Source: Spirochaetales bacterium (GTDB lineage Bacteria; Spirochaetota; Spirochaetia; UBA9216). From it: a DNA stretch of 64,000 bases. Position 1 is the first letter of the stretch, and each line of letters starts with the position of its first letter. Shown one piece after another: positions 50,090-61,679 of this stretch. The stretch is from assembly GCA_016342585.1 (NCBI GenBank), contig JAEINK010000003.1, positions 124,001 to 188,000 of the forward strand, read 5' to 3'. A program made the position numbers and the translations under genes. A model generated the notes under the pieces. That model saw only the letters and a program-made list of their open reading frames with translations. It did no database searches and was not told where the DNA came from.

Positions 50090-53000
50090 ATGAAGGAATT
50101 GAAAGATTTCGATAATATAATGATAAAATTAGCCTCTCCGGACCAGATAAAAGCCTGGTCATATGGAGAGGTTAAGAAACCGGAAACCATCAACTATCGT
50201 ACCCTCAGGCCTGAAAAAGATGGTCTTTTCTGTGAGAGGATTTTTGGTACAACCAAAGAGTGGGAATGTTATTGTGGTAAATTCAAATCTATCCGTTACA
50301 GGGGTGTTATTTGTGACAGATGTGGTGTAGAAGTTACCCACTTTAAGGTGCGGCGTGAGAGGATGGGCCATATTGAGCTTGCTTCTCCTGTTTCACATAT
50401 CTGGTACTATAGATCTGTTCCTTCGCGAATGGGGCTACTACTGGATCTCTCAATCGCGGCGTTGCGATCAATTTTATACTATGAGAAATATGTAGTTATT
50501 GATGCCGGTGACACTGAGCTGAAAAAGATGCAGTTCCTCTCGGAAGAAGAGTACATGGAGGCTCGTGAAAGGTTTGGAATGAACTTTTCCGCAGGAATTG
50601 GTGCTGAAGCTATCAGGACTCTCCTCGAGAATCTTGATCTTGATGCACTTTCTGCTGAATTAAGAGCCAAAATGATCGAAAAAGGCTCTAAAGCCGATAA
50701 GAGGCTTCTTAAGAGGATTGAAATAACCGAAAATTTCAGGGATTCCGAGAATCGACCCGAGTGGATGATTCTTGATGTTATCCCTGTAATCCCACCCGAG
50801 CTGAGGCCTATGGTTCAGTTGGATGGTGGTCGGTTTGCAACTTCCGACCTTAATGACCTTTATAGAAGGGTTATAAATAGAAATAACAGACTCAAGAGGC
50901 TTATGAGTTTGAATGCGCCTGATATTATTATCAGGAATGAAAAAAGGATGCTTCAGGAAGCTGTTGATGCTCTTTTTGATAACTCAAAGAAGAAGAGGGT
51001 TGTCAAAGGTGCTTCGAACAGGCCGCTTAAATCCCTCTCCGACTTCCTTAAGGGAAAGCAGGGTCGATTCAGGCAGAACCTTCTTGGAAAGCGAGTTGAC
51101 TACTCGGGACGATCAGTTATTGTTGTTGGTCCAGATCTACGGATGCATCAATGTGGTCTTCCCACAAAAATGGCTCTTGAGTTATTTAAACCGTTTATAA
51201 TGAAAAAGCTGGTCGAAAAAGATGTTGTTTACAATATTAAAAAGGCCAAAACACTTGTAGAGCAGGAAACGCCGGAAGTATGGGCGGTTCTTGATGAAGT
51301 TGTCAGAGAGCACCCCGTTCTTTTGAACCGTGCTCCTACACTTCACAGGCTTGGAATACAGGCATTTGAGCCTACTCTTGTCGAGGGAAAGGCTATTAAG
51401 CTTCATCCGCTGGTATGTCATGCATTTAATGCTGACTTTGATGGTGATCAGATGGCTGTCCATGTGCCTTTGACTCAGGCTGCTCAGATTGAGTGTTGGA
51501 CCTTGATGCTTTCTACTAATAACCTGCTTAACCCCGCCAATGGTAAACCAATTGCGTTTCCGTCGCAGGATATGGTTCTTGGTATTAACTATCTAACAAG
51601 GGACAGGGCTGGTGCAACCGGTGAAGGGAAGCACTTCAGCGATAAAAACGAAGTGCTGATGGCTATCGGTGTTGGTGCTGTCGACTATCAGGCTATGATT
51701 AAGGTTAAGTTTGATGGTGAGTGGCTTGAAACTACGCCCGGAAGACTTATTTTTAACGAAGATATGCCTAAAGTCCTCGATTACTTGAATTACTCGCTGG
51801 GTGATAAAGAACTTCGAACTCTAGTTGGTGACTGCTTTAGAGATCATGGATCTTCAGTTACTGTCGAGATGCTGGATGCTATCAAGAATCTGGGATTTAA
51901 ATACGCTACTATTTTTGGGGCCACTATTGGTCTTGATGATATCGTTGTTCCCGATGAAAAGCCTGAAATGATCGAATCTGCCAATAAAGAGGTCGGTGAG
52001 ATTCAGGAGCAGTATCTCCAGGGACATATTACTCAGGAAGAGCGCTATAACAGGGTTGTTGAGGTTTGGAGTAAGACCAATGAAGATCTTACTAATGTAC
52101 TTATGAAAACCTTGAAGGCGGACCTTGCTGGTTTTAACCCTGTTTGGATGATGGCTGACTCTGGAGCTCGAGGTAGTAGAACTCAGATTCGGCAGCTTTC
52201 CGGTATGCGAGGTCTTATGGCCAAACCTTCCGGAGATATTATTGAGCTTCCCATCCGTTCAAACTTTAAAGAAGGTCTTTCCATTATAGAATTCTTTATT
52301 TCGACCAATGGCGCACGAAAAGGACTGGCAGATACGGCCCTTAAAACAGCGGATGCTGGTTACCTTACACGACGACTTGTTGATATTGCTCAAGATGTTG
52401 TTGTTAATGATGAGGATTGTGGCACTATTAATGGTATTGATATTCAGGCCATTAAAGACGGTGAAGAGATTGTAGAATCTTTGAGTGATCGAATTGTTGG
52501 TAGATTTACCCTTGAAAGAGTAAAACATCCCATTACCGGTGAAGTTCTTGTTGATGTGAACGAAGTTATTAATGAAGAGACCTCGATCAGGATAGAAGAA
52601 GTTGGTGTTGAAAAGGTTCGAATCAGGACTGTTTTTACTTGTGAAGCGCGTCATGGTGTCTGTCGTATGTGTTATGGACGAAACCTCGCTACGAATAAAA
52701 CTGTTGAGATTGGTGAAACTGTAGGTATTATTGCTGCTCAGTCCATTGGTCAGCCGGGAACACAGCTTACCATGCGAACCTTTCATATTGGTGGTGCTGC
52801 GACTAAAGTAAGTGAGGAAAACCGAACGTATCTCCGATATCCGGTCTTTGTTAAGGAAATTAACGGTCTTGTCGTTACGCTCGACAATGGTGATGTCCTG
52901 TTTACAAGGAAGGGTAACGTAGTTGTTGCCAGGGTAATGGACAGGTTTAAGATAGCAAAGAAAGCCGATATTAAGGTTGAGCGTGGACAGAAAGTTATTC

Positions 53001-54355
53001 CGGGAGAAGTTCTTGCTGTAAGCGGTAAAGAAGAGATTGTTGCCACCGAAATAGCTTATGTTGAGATGAATAAGGAAGAGATATTCCTTGTAGCTCAGGA
53101 TCAGAAAATTGATATCAGGAATGGTGCAGAACTTCTGGTGCAGCAGGGTTCGGCGGTTGAAGCTGAAGCTTCTATAGCAATATTTGACCCCTTCTCTGAG
53201 CCAATTATTGCTGAAAAAGAGGGTACTGTTAAATTTAAGGATATAATCCTTGGGACAACTCTCAAAGAAGAGCTCAATGAGGATACCGGTAATATTGAAA
53301 AGAAAATTACCGAGTTCAGTATGGAAACTCTTCAGCCTCGAATTATCCTTGAAGATGCAGATGGGGCTGAAGTGGCTACATACTACCTCCCTGGTTCTGC
53401 TTACCTTAATATTGAAGATGGTGAAAAGGTTGCTGTTGGTAAAACTCTGGCAAAACTCCTTAAAGAGAGTGTGAAAACCAAGGATATTACCGGAGGTCTG
53501 CCCAGGGTTGGAGAGCTTTTTGAAGCCAGAAGACCAAAAACACCAACAGTTATTGCTCAGATTACTGGTATTGTCAGGTTTGGGGATATTGTGAAGGGTA
53601 AAAGAACGATCATGGTGGACGATGATTTCGGCGGCAGTTATAAACATGCCGTACCCATGGGTAAGCATTTGCTTGTTCGTGATGGTGATATTGTCGAAGC
53701 TGGTGAACCGCTCTGTGATGGAGCAACCGATCCTCACGATATTTTGTCCATTCTTGGTGAAAATGCACTTCAGTCCTACCTTGTGGATGAGGTTCAGGAA
53801 GTGTACAGGCTTCAGGGTGTACAGATAAATGATAAACATATTGGTGTTATCATCAGGCAGATGATGCGTAAAGTCGAAATCGGGTATGTTGGTGATACTA
53901 ATTTCATCTACGGTCAGCAAGTTGATAAATACAAATTTCACGAAGAAAACGCCAAGGTAATGCGAGAGGGCGGTCAGCCAGCTGTTGCGCGTCCTCTGTT
54001 GCTGGGTATTACCAGGGCTTCCCTGAATATTGATTCTTTCCTTTCGGCAGCATCTTTTCAGGAAACCACCAAAGTACTCACAAATGCGGCTATTGCGGGT
54101 AGTGTTGATGGTCTCCGAGGTTTGAAGGAGAATGTTGTTATAGGATTACCTATTCCTGCTGGAACTGGAATGAAGCGTTACAAGAATGTTAAGCTGTATG
54201 ATGAAAACAGTGAAGATCTTGATGCTTCAATGCAGTCAATTCTTGAGGCTAAGAGATTGGCTCTTGAGAATGCTCCTGAAGAGGATGTCAAAGACGAAGA
54301 GGTTAAGGTGCCCGATACCATTCCTGGTATGGATATCTTTAAAAAAGAGGATTGA
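50090..54355 (+). CDS. rpoC: RNA polymerase subunit beta'
   Basis: Catalytic subunit of 1421 residues. Zinc site '[11 protein letters not shown]...CDRCGVEV' near the N-terminus, active-site metal motif NADFDGDQM, second zinc site with '[15 protein letters not shown]', and the trigger-loop region '[19 protein letters not shown]'. The C-terminal tail '[13 protein letters not shown]' is acidic. GGAGG precedes the ATG. The window holds both large subunits in one transcript, as usual. Confidence 0.98.
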   Translation: MKELKDFDNIMIKLASPDQIKAWSYGEVKKPETINYRTLRPEKDGLFCERIFGTTKEWECYCGKFKSIRYRGVICDRCGVEVTHFKVRRERMGHIELASPVSHIWYYRSVPSRMGLLLDLSIAALRSILYYEKYVVIDAGDTELKKMQFLSEEEYMEARERFGMNFSAGIGAEAIRTLLENLDLDALSAELRAKMIEKGSKADKRLLKRIEITENFRDSENRPEWMILDVIPVIPPELRPMVQLDGGRFATSDLNDLYRRVINRNNRLKRLMSLNAPDIIIRNEKRMLQEAVDALFDNSKKKRVVKGASNRPLKSLSDFLKGKQGRFRQNLLGKRVDYSGRSVIVVGPDLRMHQCGLPTKMALELFKPFIMKKLVEKDVVYNIKKAKTLVEQETPEVWAVLDEVVREHPVLLNRAPTLHRLGIQAFEPTLVEGKAIKLHPLVCHAFNADFDGDQMAVHVPLTQAAQIECWTLMLSTNNLLNPANGKPIAFPSQDMVLGINYLTRDRAGATGEGKHFSDKNEVLMAIGVGAVDYQAMIKVKFDGEWLETTPGRLIFNEDMPKVLDYLNYSLGDKELRTLVGDCFRDHGSSVTVEMLDAIKNLGFKYATIFGATIGLDDIVVPDEKPEMIESANKEVGEIQEQYLQGHITQEERYNRVVEVWSKTNEDLTNVLMKTLKADLAGFNPVWMMADSGARGSRTQIRQLSGMRGLMAKPSGDIIELPIRSNFKEGLSIIEFFISTNGARKGLADTALKTADAGYLTRRLVDIAQDVVVNDEDCGTINGIDIQAIKDGEEIVESLSDRIVGRFTLERVKHPITGEVLVDVNEVINEETSIRIEEVGVEKVRIRTVFTCEARHGVCRMCYGRNLATNKTVEIGETVGIIAAQSIGQPGTQLTMRTFHIGGAATKVSEENRTYLRYPVFVKEINGLVVTLDNGDVLFTRKGNVVVARVMDRFKIAKKADIKVERGQKVIPGEVLAVSGKEEIVATEIAYVEMNKEEIFLVAQDQKIDIRNGAELLVQQGSAVEAEASIAIFDPFSEPIIAEKEGTVKFKDIILGTTLKEELNEDTGNIEKKITEFSMETLQPRIILEDADGAEVATYYLPGSAYLNIEDGEKVAVGKTLAKLLKESVKTKDITGGLPRVGELFEARRPKTPTVIAQITGIVRFGDIVKGKRTIMVDDDFGGSYKHAVPMGKHLLVRDGDIVEAGEPLCDGATDPHDILSILGENALQSYLVDEVQEVYRLQGVQINDKHIGVIIRQMMRKVEIGYVGDTNFIYGQQVDKYKFHEENAKVMREGGQPAVARPLLLGITRASLNIDSFLSAASFQETTKVLTNAAIAGSVDGLRGLKENVVIGLPIPAGTGMKRYKNVKLYDENSEDLDASMQSILEAKRLALENAPEEDVKDEEVKVPDTIPGMDIFKKED

Positions 54356-54404
54356 TTTCAGTTTGATATAATCCCGGGCTCCGGATGTAATTTCGGAGCT
54401 GGTA

Positions 54405-54433
54405 TTGACTATTTCAATGTAAATTGTTAAAGT
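54405..54433 (+). promoter_or_regulatory. Possible promoter of rpsL-rpsG
   Basis: TTGACT (54405-54410), 17-base spacer, TAAAGT (54428-54433), 41 bases before rpsL. A hairpin GCTCCG / CGGAGC (about 54379-54399) without T-run lies just upstream and may mark the rpoC message end. Confidence 0.4.
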
Positions 54434-54474
54434 CACGACCACAAAACTTAGATTGAATAGAGAGGTTCGGATAA

Positions 54475-54849
54475 ATGCCGACAATTAATCAACTTATACG
54501 AAAAGGTAGAAAGGTTTCTCGGAAAAAGACCAATTCTCCTGCACTGGATTCCTGTCCTCAAAAACGTGGTGTTTGTACCCGTGTTATGACAGTGACTCCT
54601 AAGAAACCGAACTCCGCCCTGCGAAAAGTAGCAAGGGTTCGTTTGACGAACGGTATTGAAGTTACCGCTTATATTCCCGGTATAGGTCATAACCTGCAGG
54701 AACACTCCGTTGTTCTTCTTCGTGGTGGCCGAGTAAAGGATCTTCCTGGTGTTCGGTATCATATTGTTCGTGGTGCGAAGGATACTCTTGGGGTAGATGC
54801 CCGAAAGAAGGGAAGATCAAAATACGGTACAAAGCGGCCTAAGGCTTAG
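54475..54849 (+). CDS. rpsL: Ribosomal protein S12
   Basis: Decoding-centre protein of 124 residues. Starts '[17 protein letters not shown]'; the streptomycin-related loops '[15 protein letters not shown]' and '[14 protein letters not shown]' are wild type, including Lys at the usual resistance position in 'TPKKPNS'. Followed after nine bases by rpsG. Confidence 0.98.
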   Translation: MPTINQLIRKGRKVSRKKTNSPALDSCPQKRGVCTRVMTVTPKKPNSALRKVARVRLTNGIEVTAYIPGIGHNLQEHSVVLLRGGRVKDLPGVRYHIVRGAKDTLGVDARKKGRSKYGTKRPKA

Positions 54850-54858
54850 GAGAGATAG

Positions 54859-55329
54859 ATGTCGAGAAGAAAAGATACACCAGTACGTACTGTACTTCCC
54901 GATCCACGGTTTAAATCCGTAGTTGTCAGCAAATTTGTTTCCAGAATGATGCTTGACGGCAAGAGATCAACAAGTACAAAGATAGTATATAATGCAATGG
55001 ACATTATCAAAGAGAAAGGGAATGAAGAACCTCTTGAGGTTTTCCTGAAAGCTCTTGAAAATGTTAAGCCGATGGTTGAGGTGAAATCCAGAAGAGTGGG
55101 TGGTTCAACATATCAGGTACCCGTTGAGATTCGTGACAGCAGAAGGGATGCTCTGGCGATGCGCTGGATCATTCAGGCTGCCAGAGGGAGAAGCGGAAAG
55201 TCCATGGCTCAAAATTTGAGTGCGGAGCTTCTTGATGCTTTTAACTCAACAGGTGTTTCTTTCAAAAAGAAAGAAGATACACATAGAATGGCAGAGGCTA
55301 ATAAGGCTTTCTCCCATTATCGCTGGTAG
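54859..55329 (+). CDS. rpsG: Ribosomal protein S7
   Basis: Small-subunit head protein of 156 residues, with '[13 protein letters not shown]' and the C-terminal '[10 protein letters not shown]'. A terminator begins 12 bases after the stop, and fusA does not follow as it does in many bacteria. Confidence 0.97.
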   Translation: MSRRKDTPVRTVLPDPRFKSVVVSKFVSRMMLDGKRSTSTKIVYNAMDIIKEKGNEEPLEVFLKALENVKPMVEVKSRRVGGSTYQVPVEIRDSRRDALAMRWIIQAARGRSGKSMAQNLSAELLDAFNSTGVSFKKKEDTHRMAEANKAFSHYRW

Positions 55330-55340
55330 TAGCGTTATAC

Positions 55341-55388
55341 GGAAAGAATTTGGTATTTTAATGGAATGCCAGGTTCTTTCCTTTTTTT
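55341..55388 (+). terminator. Intrinsic terminator after rpsG
   Basis: Interrupted stem: GGAAAGAA / TTCTTTCC outside and TGGTATT / AATGCCA (one G-U) inside, followed by seven T. It ends the rpsL-rpsG unit and makes tuf a separate transcript. Confidence 0.75.
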
Positions 55389-55871
55389 ATCCTTCTGGGG
55401 TAATTATTTGACTTTAATGTCATATTTAGAGCTATGCTCTTGACCTTATCGGGGTAACTCGATATATTGCATAAGCTTGCTGATAATTATTTGATTTTCA
55501 GTGAGTGATTAGAACTGTTTAAAAGCAGTTCGGTAGGATGGCCAAACCAATCGTCCTTTGGTATTGCTTAAGCGGAATAGTTTTTTTATTCTGTAACATT
55601 TCTATCGGCTTCCGGTAGAAGATGGTTAGGTGGCAGTCTGTGATTTTTATTCTTTTCGAAGAAGTTGTGTTTTCTCCTTTCAGGTAGAATGCAATGTCAC
55701 AATCTGTCAAACCTTAAATTAGCAATTACTCAAGTAACAGGTGAAGTATGGCCGGATAATATGGTTTATATCTATGAATCGTATCAATAATTTTGTTTTC
55801 AATTATCGAGGCAGTATTGTCTTGTTATTTTAATTTTGATTCTGAGCCAATAATATCAGGAGGAGGAATCA
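55389..55871. other. Noncoding stretch between rpsG and tuf
   Basis: About 480 bases without a supported gene where fusA is often found. No fusA remnant can be recognised in translation. The last 15 bases hold the AGGAGG ribosome site of tuf. A tuf promoter must lie here, but no pair of boxes stands out; candidates such as ATAATA near 55758 lack a good -35. Confidence 0.6.
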
Positions 55872-57056
55872 GTGGCTAAAGAGAAATTTAATAGAACGAA
55901 ACCGCACATCAATGTAGGTACTATTGGGCACGTTGACCATGGTAAAACAACATTAACAGCAGCTATCTCAATGTATTGTACTGCCAAAAATGGTGGAAAA
56001 ATCATGAGTTATGAGGATATTGATAATGCACCCGAAGAAAAAGAAAGGGGAATTACTATCAATACCAGGCACATTGAGTATGAAACGGATGCAAGGCATT
56101 ATGCCCACGTTGACTGTCCGGGACACGCTGACTACATCAAGAATATGATTACAGGAGCCGCCCAGATGGACGGAGCTGTTATTCTTGTTGCAGCAGATTC
56201 AGGACCCGAACCTCAGACACGTGAGCATATCCTTCTTGCTCGACAGGTTGGAGTACCCAGTCTTATCGTTTTCCTTAACAAGATGGATCTTGCAGATCCC
56301 GATCTTGTTGAGCTCGTTGAGATGGAAGTGCAGGAGCTGCTTGAGGCTTATGAGTATCCCTCAGATTGTCCTATAATCAAGGGCTCTGCCTTTGAAGCTA
56401 TGTCTAATCCCGAAGATGCGGAAAAAACAAAGTGTATCCAGGAGCTTCTTGAAGCTATGGACACCTATTTTCCCCTTCCCGAAAGAGATGTTGATAAAGA
56501 TTTCCTCATGCCTATTGAGGATATTTTCTCCATTCAGGGGCGTGGTACTGTTGTAACCGGTAGAATTGAAAGGGGTGTTCTTCACGTTGGTGATGAAATC
56601 GCAATCATTGGTATTCGGGAAACTCAGAAGACAACCTGTACAGGTGTTGAAATGTTTAACAAACTTCTTGATGAAGGTCAGGCTGGAGATAATATTGGTG
56701 CTCTTCTTAGAGGAACTGATAAGAAAGCTGTTGAAAGAGGACAGGTGCTTGCAAAGCCCGGTTCAATTCACCCCCATCAGAAATTCGTTGGTACTGTATA
56801 TGTACTGAGTCAGGACGAAGGTGGAAGGCATTCGCCCTTCTTCTCCGGTTACAGACCTCAGTTTTATTTCAGAACAACAGATATTACTGGAACTGTAACT
56901 CTTGCAGAAGATAAGCAGATGGTAATGCCTGGTGATCATACCGACATCAATGTTGAACTTATTCATCCGATTGCCATGGACAAAGGGCTTCGTTTCGCTA
57001 TCCGAGAGGGTGGACGAACAGTTGCTTCTGGTCAGGTAACAGAGATTGCTGAATAA
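55872..57056 (+). CDS. tuf: Elongation factor Tu
   Basis: GTPase of 394 residues that brings aminoacyl-tRNA to the ribosome. G1 'GHVDHGKTT', switch region with '[11 protein letters not shown]', G3 'DCPGHADY', G4 'NKMDL' and G5 'GSAFEA' are visible. GTG start behind AGGAGGA. Followed by a terminator-like hairpin before rpsJ. Only one tuf copy is in the window. Confidence 0.98.
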   Translation: MAKEKFNRTKPHINVGTIGHVDHGKTTLTAAISMYCTAKNGGKIMSYEDIDNAPEEKERGITINTRHIEYETDARHYAHVDCPGHADYIKNMITGAAQMDGAVILVAADSGPEPQTREHILLARQVGVPSLIVFLNKMDLADPDLVELVEMEVQELLEAYEYPSDCPIIKGSAFEAMSNPEDAEKTKCIQELLEAMDTYFPLPERDVDKDFLMPIEDIFSIQGRGTVVTGRIERGVLHVGDEIAIIGIRETQKTTCTGVEMFNKLLDEGQAGDNIGALLRGTDKKAVERGQVLAKPGSIHPHQKFVGTVYVLSQDEGGRHSPFFSGYRPQFYFRTTDITGTVTLAEDKQMVMPGDHTDINVELIHPIAMDKGLRFAIREGGRTVASGQVTEIAE

Positions 57057-57068
57057 ATAGTGGATGGC

Positions 57069-57106
57069 GTTTAGCCGGGCTAAAGTCCGGTTAAACCCTT
57101 TTTTTT
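57069..57106 (+). terminator. Terminator-like hairpin abutting the rpsJ ribosome site (attenuator candidate)
   Basis: Ten-base stem GTTTAGCCGG / CCGGTTAAAC (one G-U) with an eight-base loop, then CC and eight T. The last T touches the GGAGG of rpsJ (57107-57111). It would end the tuf message or control entry into the long ribosomal protein operon. Confidence 0.7.
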
Positions 57107-57115
57107 GGAGGAAAG

Positions 57116-57424
57116 ATGGCTAAGGATAGAATCCGCGTTAAGCTGAGAGGATTTGACGTAGAGTTGGTTGATCAGAGTGCGCGGTCTATTGTGCAGACAG
57201 TCGGTAAAGCAGGAGCTAAAGTAGCAGGTCCTATTCCTTTACCTACAAGGATTAACAAATTTACCGTACTTCGGTCACCTCATGTGAACAAGAAGTCGAG
57301 AGAACAGTTTGAAATGAGAACTCATAAGAGACTCATTGATATTCTTGATCCCACATCGAAGGTAATGGACGCCCTCATGCATCTGGAATTACCAGCTGGG
57401 GTCGATGTCGAGATTAAGCAGTAA
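57116..57424 (+). CDS. rpsJ: Ribosomal protein S10
   Basis: Small-subunit protein of 102 residues, also the NusE transcription factor. '[18 protein letters not shown]' and '[25 protein letters not shown]'-type core (first part shown) match the family. First gene of the S10 operon, placed after a terminator-like hairpin. Confidence 0.97.
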   Translation: MAKDRIRVKLRGFDVELVDQSARSIVQTVGKAGAKVAGPIPLPTRINKFTVLRSPHVNKKSREQFEMRTHKRLIDILDPTSKVMDALMHLELPAGVDVEIKQ

Positions 57425-57462
57425 GCTATTTTGAGCTTGCCAATAAATAATTGGGGTGTGCG

Positions 57463-58083
57463 ATGTTAGGGCTTATCGGAAGGAAAGTCGGAATGACACA
57501 GGTTTTTGACGACAGGGGAGTGTTGACACCCGTTACCGTGATAAAGTTTGACGAGAATGTTGTTATAGGTGAACGTACTGAAAAGAAAGACGGATACGAT
57601 GCCTGTGTTTTAAGTTCCGTTGATAAGAAACAGAAACGGGTAACGAAACCTTACGGAGGACAGTTTCCTGAAGGTGTTCCCGCGAAGAAATATATACGTG
57701 AATTCCGGGATGTTGATGGTGAATACGAAGTCGGTTCAAAAATCGGTATTGAGTATTTTGAAGAAATCGAGCTGGTTGATGTTATTGGAACCAGTAAGGG
57801 TAAAGGTTACCAGGGTGTAATGAAGCGCCACAATTTTGCTGGTGGTAGAAAGACTCATGGTTCAAAGTTTCATAGAGCGAATGGTGGTACAGGTATGGCT
57901 GCTACACCTTCCAGAGTACATAAAGGCAAAAAGATGCCTGGTAGGATGGGAAGTGATAGAAAGACTGTACAGAATCTCCAGGTTGTTAAAGTTGATACTG
58001 ATAAAAAGGTTCTCCTCGTAAAGGGAGCTGTACCCGGAACCCGCGACAGTATGGTTATAGTAAGAGAAGCTATAAAATACTAG
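57463..58083 (+). CDS. rplC: Ribosomal protein L3
   Basis: Large-subunit protein of 206 residues. It starts MLGLIGRKVGMTQVF; the ATG at 57463 with GGGGTG upstream was preferred to a start four codons earlier. Conserved 'GTSKGKGYQGVMKRHNF' and 'PGRMGSDRKT' near the peptidyl transferase centre. Confidence 0.97.
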   Translation: MLGLIGRKVGMTQVFDDRGVLTPVTVIKFDENVVIGERTEKKDGYDACVLSSVDKKQKRVTKPYGGQFPEGVPAKKYIREFRDVDGEYEVGSKIGIEYFEEIELVDVIGTSKGKGYQGVMKRHNFAGGRKTHGSKFHRANGGTGMAATPSRVHKGKKMPGRMGSDRKTVQNLQVVKVDTDKKVLLVKGAVPGTRDSMVIVREAIKY

Positions 58084-58111
58084 GCGTGAATAAGGTTTGA
58101 AGGATAGGATT

Positions 58112-58741
58112 ATGAATGCAAAGGTCTTTTCGATCAAAGGCGAAGAGATAAAAGATATTGCTCTCGATGATTCGATTTTCAATCGTGAAGTCAGTGAGGG
58201 TACGATCTATTACGCCATTAGAAACGAGTTGGCTAACAAGCGGGTTGGAACAGCTTGTACCAAGACTCGTGGAGAAGTAAGGGGAAGCGGTGCTAAGCCT
58301 TACAGTCAGAAGGGTACTGGTCGGGCCAGAGCTGGAGATAAAAAATCTCCGGTATGGGTTGGCGGTGGAACCATTTTTGGTCCCAAACCCAGGGATTACA
58401 GTTATTCAATACCTAAAAAGATGAAGAGAGTTGCTATGAAGTCAATTCTTAGTCTTAAGGTTAAAGAGGAGAAGTTTAAGGTTGTTGAAGATTTCACTGT
58501 TGAAAGTGGAAAAACAAAGGACCTTGCAGCTATTCTTGGAAATCTTGTAAAAGCTGAAAGAACTGTAGTCGTTTTGAAAGATGATGATGCGATGCTTAAG
58601 AGGGCAGGGGAGAACATTCCCTGGGTGAAGTTTCTTTCCTATAACAGGCTTAGAGCTCATGACCTTTTTTATGGCAAAAACATACTTTTTCTCGAAGGTG
58701 CTGTTAAGAATCTTTCTGATTTTTACGGGACCAAGGCATAA
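58112..58741 (+). CDS. rplD: Ribosomal protein L4
   Basis: Exit-tunnel protein of 209 residues. It starts MNAKVFSIKGEE; ATG with AAGGATAGGA upstream was preferred to a TTG five codons earlier. The loop 'GAKPYSQKGTGRARAGD' is characteristic. In E. coli L4 controls the S10 operon by attenuation; the hairpin before rpsJ is where such control would act. Confidence 0.96.
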   Translation: MNAKVFSIKGEEIKDIALDDSIFNREVSEGTIYYAIRNELANKRVGTACTKTRGEVRGSGAKPYSQKGTGRARAGDKKSPVWVGGGTIFGPKPRDYSYSIPKKMKRVAMKSILSLKVKEEKFKVVEDFTVESGKTKDLAAILGNLVKAERTVVVLKDDDAMLKRAGENIPWVKFLSYNRLRAHDLFYGKNILFLEGAVKNLSDFYGTKA

Positions 58742-58754
58742 CAGGAGTTGAATT

Positions 58755-59057
58755 ATGGATGCAAGTAGAGTAATTATCGAGCCTGTTTTAACAGAAAAAA
58801 CAAATGTTATGCGTGAAGGTGAAGAGAAGAAGTACGTTTTTAAAGTGGATCCCAGAGCTAATAAGGTTCAGGTGATGAACGCTGTAAAAACGGTTTTTTC
58901 TGTAAACCCTGTAAAGTGTAACATTCTTAGTGTTAAAGGCAAGACTAAGACTCAGAGAACAAAGGGTGGTACCAGGACTGGTAGCACAAAACCCTGGAAG
59001 AAGGCGATTGTTACCCTGAAAAAGGGCGAAGCAATTGATGCTTTTGAAGGCGTATAG
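58755..59057 (+). CDS. rplW: Ribosomal protein L23
   Basis: Exit-site protein of 100 residues that docks SRP and trigger factor. '[14 protein letters not shown]' and '[14 protein letters not shown]' are the family's start and first strands. Ribosome site CAGGAG. Confidence 0.95.
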   Translation: MDASRVIIEPVLTEKTNVMREGEEKKYVFKVDPRANKVQVMNAVKTVFSVNPVKCNILSVKGKTKTQRTKGGTRTGSTKPWKKAIVTLKKGEAIDAFEGV

Positions 59058-59071
59058 GCAAGGGGGAGATA

Positions 59072-59896
59072 ATGGGAATTAAAACATATAAACCAAGAAC
59101 CCCAAGTCTTCGTTATAAGACAGGGTTAACATTTGAAGAAATCACCTCAACAACCGCTGAAAAATCCCTTACCAAGGGGATTACTAAGAATGGTGGACGA
59201 GGAGCCGGTGGCCGAATCTCTGTAAGGAGAAGGGGCGGCGGGCACAAGAGAAGATATCGGGAAATTGATTTCAAAAGGGATAAAAGCGGTGTTCCCGGAA
59301 CCGTTGCGACAATTGAGTACGATCCCAACAGAACAGCTAATATTGCTCTGGTCAAATATGTTGACGGAGAAAAGAGATATATTCTTGCGCCGAAAGGTCT
59401 TACAGTTGGTACGACAGTTCAGAGTGGGCCTGATGCTCCCATCGAACTTGGAAATACCCTGCCCCTTGAAGCTATTCCACTTGGGTTTACGGTTCACAAT
59501 GTTGAACTGCAACTTGGCCGTGGGGGACAGCTCGTTCGAGCTGCCGGTGCAAAGGCGTCTGTAGTTGCTAAAGAGGGTGATTATGTCACTCTGAAAATGC
59601 CTTCAGGTGAGATGCGGATGGTTTTTAAGAAATGTTCCGCAACTATCGGTGAGGTTGGTAACGAAGACCATATGAATGTTTCTATTGGTAAAGCTGGTCG
59701 GTCAAGGTGGCTTGGAAAGAGACCAAAGGTTCGTGGTGTAGTCATGAACCCTCATGATCATCCACATGGTGGTGGTGAAGGTAAAACTTCCGGTGGTCGT
59801 CATCCTGTAACTCCCTGGGGAAAACCCACAAAGGGAGCCAAGACCAGAAACAAGAAGAAGGCGTCATCAAGCTTTATTGTTAAGCGGCGTAAGTAG
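59072..59896 (+). CDS. rplB: Ribosomal protein L2
   Basis: Large-subunit core protein of 274 residues, required for peptidyl transferase assembly. '[24 protein letters not shown]' region (basic, Gly-rich) and '[18 protein letters not shown]' with the conserved His are present. Confidence 0.97.
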   Translation: MGIKTYKPRTPSLRYKTGLTFEEITSTTAEKSLTKGITKNGGRGAGGRISVRRRGGGHKRRYREIDFKRDKSGVPGTVATIEYDPNRTANIALVKYVDGEKRYILAPKGLTVGTTVQSGPDAPIELGNTLPLEAIPLGFTVHNVELQLGRGGQLVRAAGAKASVVAKEGDYVTLKMPSGEMRMVFKKCSATIGEVGNEDHMNVSIGKAGRSRWLGKRPKVRGVVMNPHDHPHGGGEGKTSGGRHPVTPWGKPTKGAKTRNKKKASSSFIVKRRK

Positions 59897-59905
59897 GAGA
59901 GTCAT

Positions 59906-60184
59906 GTGTCTAGATCAATAAAAAAAGGGCCTTTTATAGAGAAAAAACTTTATAAAAGGATCCTGGACATGAAAAAAGCGGGCGATAGCAAGATGGTTAA
60001 AACCTATTCCCGCTGTTCTACAATAATCCCCGAGATGGTTGGGCTTACAATTTCCGTATATAACGGAAAAACCTGGATTCCTGTTTATGTAACAGAGAAT
60101 TTAGTAGGTCACAAACTCGGAGAGTTTTCTCCCACACGGATGTACCGTGGACATGGAAACTCTGATAAAAAATCGAAGAGATAG
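59906..60184 (+). CDS. rpsS: Ribosomal protein S19
   Basis: Small-subunit head protein of 92 residues. GTG start with AGGAG six bases upstream; begins '[14 protein letters not shown]' and ends '[18 protein letters not shown]'. Ten bases from rplB. Confidence 0.96.
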   Translation: MSRSIKKGPFIEKKLYKRILDMKKAGDSKMVKTYSRCSTIIPEMVGLTISVYNGKTWIPVYVTENLVGHKLGEFSPTRMYRGHGNSDKKSKR

Positions 60185-60194
60185 GTGTTTGAGA

Positions 60195-60557
60195 ATGGAA
60201 GCAAAGAAAGGCTATAAAGCACAGGCTAAGCACCTGCTTATCTCTCCTACTAAGCTTCGGAGAGTTGCAAAGGTTGTTAGAAATAAACCTTATGCTGAAG
60301 CTGTGGCGATTTTAGAGAACTTACCCCAGAAGGGCGCTGGTTTGCTGATTAAGGTTGTGAAAGCAGCTGCAGCTAATGCTCTTGTGCAGAATAAACAGCT
60401 GGATGAAGAGATGTTATACGTCAAAGAAATCCAGATAAATGAAGGTCCCAGGATGAAAAGAATCTGGGCCCGAGCAAGGGGTAGACGTGACATCCTTCTG
60501 AAAAGAATGAGTCATATCTATGTTGTCGTAGACGAAATTGCGAGTATGGGGGATTAA
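60195..60557 (+). CDS. rplV: Ribosomal protein L22
   Basis: Tunnel protein of 120 residues. The start [20 protein letters not shown] was chosen for family length; a longer frame back to 60147 would overlap rpsS. '[20 protein letters not shown]' holds the conserved tunnel loop. Confidence 0.95.
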   Translation: MEAKKGYKAQAKHLLISPTKLRRVAKVVRNKPYAEAVAILENLPQKGAGLLIKVVKAAAANALVQNKQLDEEMLYVKEIQINEGPRMKRIWARARGRRDILLKRMSHIYVVVDEIASMGD

Positions 60558-60558
60558 T

Positions 60559-61257
60559 GTGGGTCAAAAAGTAAATCCTATTGGTCTTAGGTTAGGAATA
60601 AATAAGACTTGGAAATCAAAATGGTATGTCGATCCCAGAGATTATGCGGAGACTCTTCATGAGGACTTACTCTTAAGGAAAGAACTTAAGAAATGTCCTG
60701 AAACACGGGGTGCAGAAATCTCTAATATCGAAATTATCCGTCATCCTCAGAGGATAACTATTGTAATTGAGACTTCACGACCTGGAATTATTATTGGTGC
60801 TAAAGGTTCTAATATTGAGAAAATTGGTATTAGGCTTCAGAAAGTAGCCGGTAAGAAAATTCAGCTCAAGATAAAAGAAGTTAAACAGCCGGATGTTAAC
60901 GCCCAGCTGATTGCTCAGAATATTGCAAGGCAACTGAAATCGAGAAGTGCTTTCAGACGAACCCTTAAAATGGCTGTTGCAAATGCCATGAGAGGTGGAG
61001 TTCAGGGGATCAAGGTAAAAGTTTCCGGACGTCTGGGTGGTGCAGAAATGTCCAGAACTGAACAGTATAAAGATGGAAGAGTACCTCTTCATACCCTCAG
61101 AGCGGATATCGATTACGGTTTTGCCGAGGCTGATACTACTTACGGCTTAATTGGCGTAAAGGTCTGGGTTTTTAATGGAGAGGTTTACGGCAACGACCGA
61201 AAGGAAGATGCAGGGCTTCTTGTTAAGAAAAAACAACCTGCCGGTGCAAGGAGTTAG
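60559..61257 (+). CDS. rpsC: Ribosomal protein S3
   Basis: Small-subunit protein of 232 residues at the mRNA entry. GTG start gives [16 protein letters not shown], the family N-terminus, one base after the rplV stop with GGGGG upstream. The KH-domain motif '[16 protein letters not shown]' is present. Confidence 0.96.
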   Translation: MGQKVNPIGLRLGINKTWKSKWYVDPRDYAETLHEDLLLRKELKKCPETRGAEISNIEIIRHPQRITIVIETSRPGIIIGAKGSNIEKIGIRLQKVAGKKIQLKIKEVKQPDVNAQLIAQNIARQLKSRSAFRRTLKMAVANAMRGGVQGIKVKVSGRLGGAEMSRTEQYKDGRVPLHTLRADIDYGFAEADTTYGLIGVKVWVFNGEVYGNDRKEDAGLLVKKKQPAGARS

Positions 61258-61262
61258 GAAAG

Positions 61263-61679
61263 ATGCTTAGTCCTAAGAGAACCAAACATCGTAAACAGAT
61301 GCGCGGAAGAATCAAAGGTGACGCTACAAGAGGAAATAAAATTTCTTACGGAGATTTTGGTCTTGTATCAATGGAACCAAAGCTGATTACAAATCGGCAG
61401 ATTGAAGCTGCACGTATTGCGATGACAAGACATATTAAGAGGGGTGGAAAGGTCTGGATCAGAATATTTCCGGATAAACCCTATACAAAGAAACCTGCTG
61501 AAACCCGAATGGGTAAAGGTAAGGGAAATCCCGAATACTGGGTTGCAGTTGTAAAACCTGGGACAGTAATGTTCGAAATGTCGGGAGTAGATACAAGTCT
61601 GGCTCAAGAAGCCATGGCTCTGGCCGGAGCAAAGCTTCCGATCAAGACAAAGTTCGTAGAACGAAGGGGTTTGAATTAA
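61263..61679 (+). CDS. rplP: Ribosomal protein L16
   Basis: Large-subunit protein of 138 residues near the A site; '[16 protein letters not shown]' and '[16 protein letters not shown]' match the family. Its stop is immediately followed by the rpmC start. Confidence 0.97.
   Translation: MLSPKRTKHRKQMRGRIKGDATRGNKISYGDFGLVSMEPKLITNRQIEAARIAMTRHIKRGGKVWIRIFPDKPYTKKPAETRMGKGKGNPEYWVAVVKPGTVMFEMSGVDTSLAQEAMALAGAKLPIKTKFVERRGLN

Noticed and set aside
52259-53941. Antisense open frame of 560 codons inside rpoC
   Set aside because: It lies wholly within rpoC, has no domain and no ribosome site; its length results from the codon bias of the sense gene.
55519-55710. 63-codon minus-strand frame between rpsG and tuf
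   Set aside because: No ribosome site and no recognisable product; kept as noncoding.
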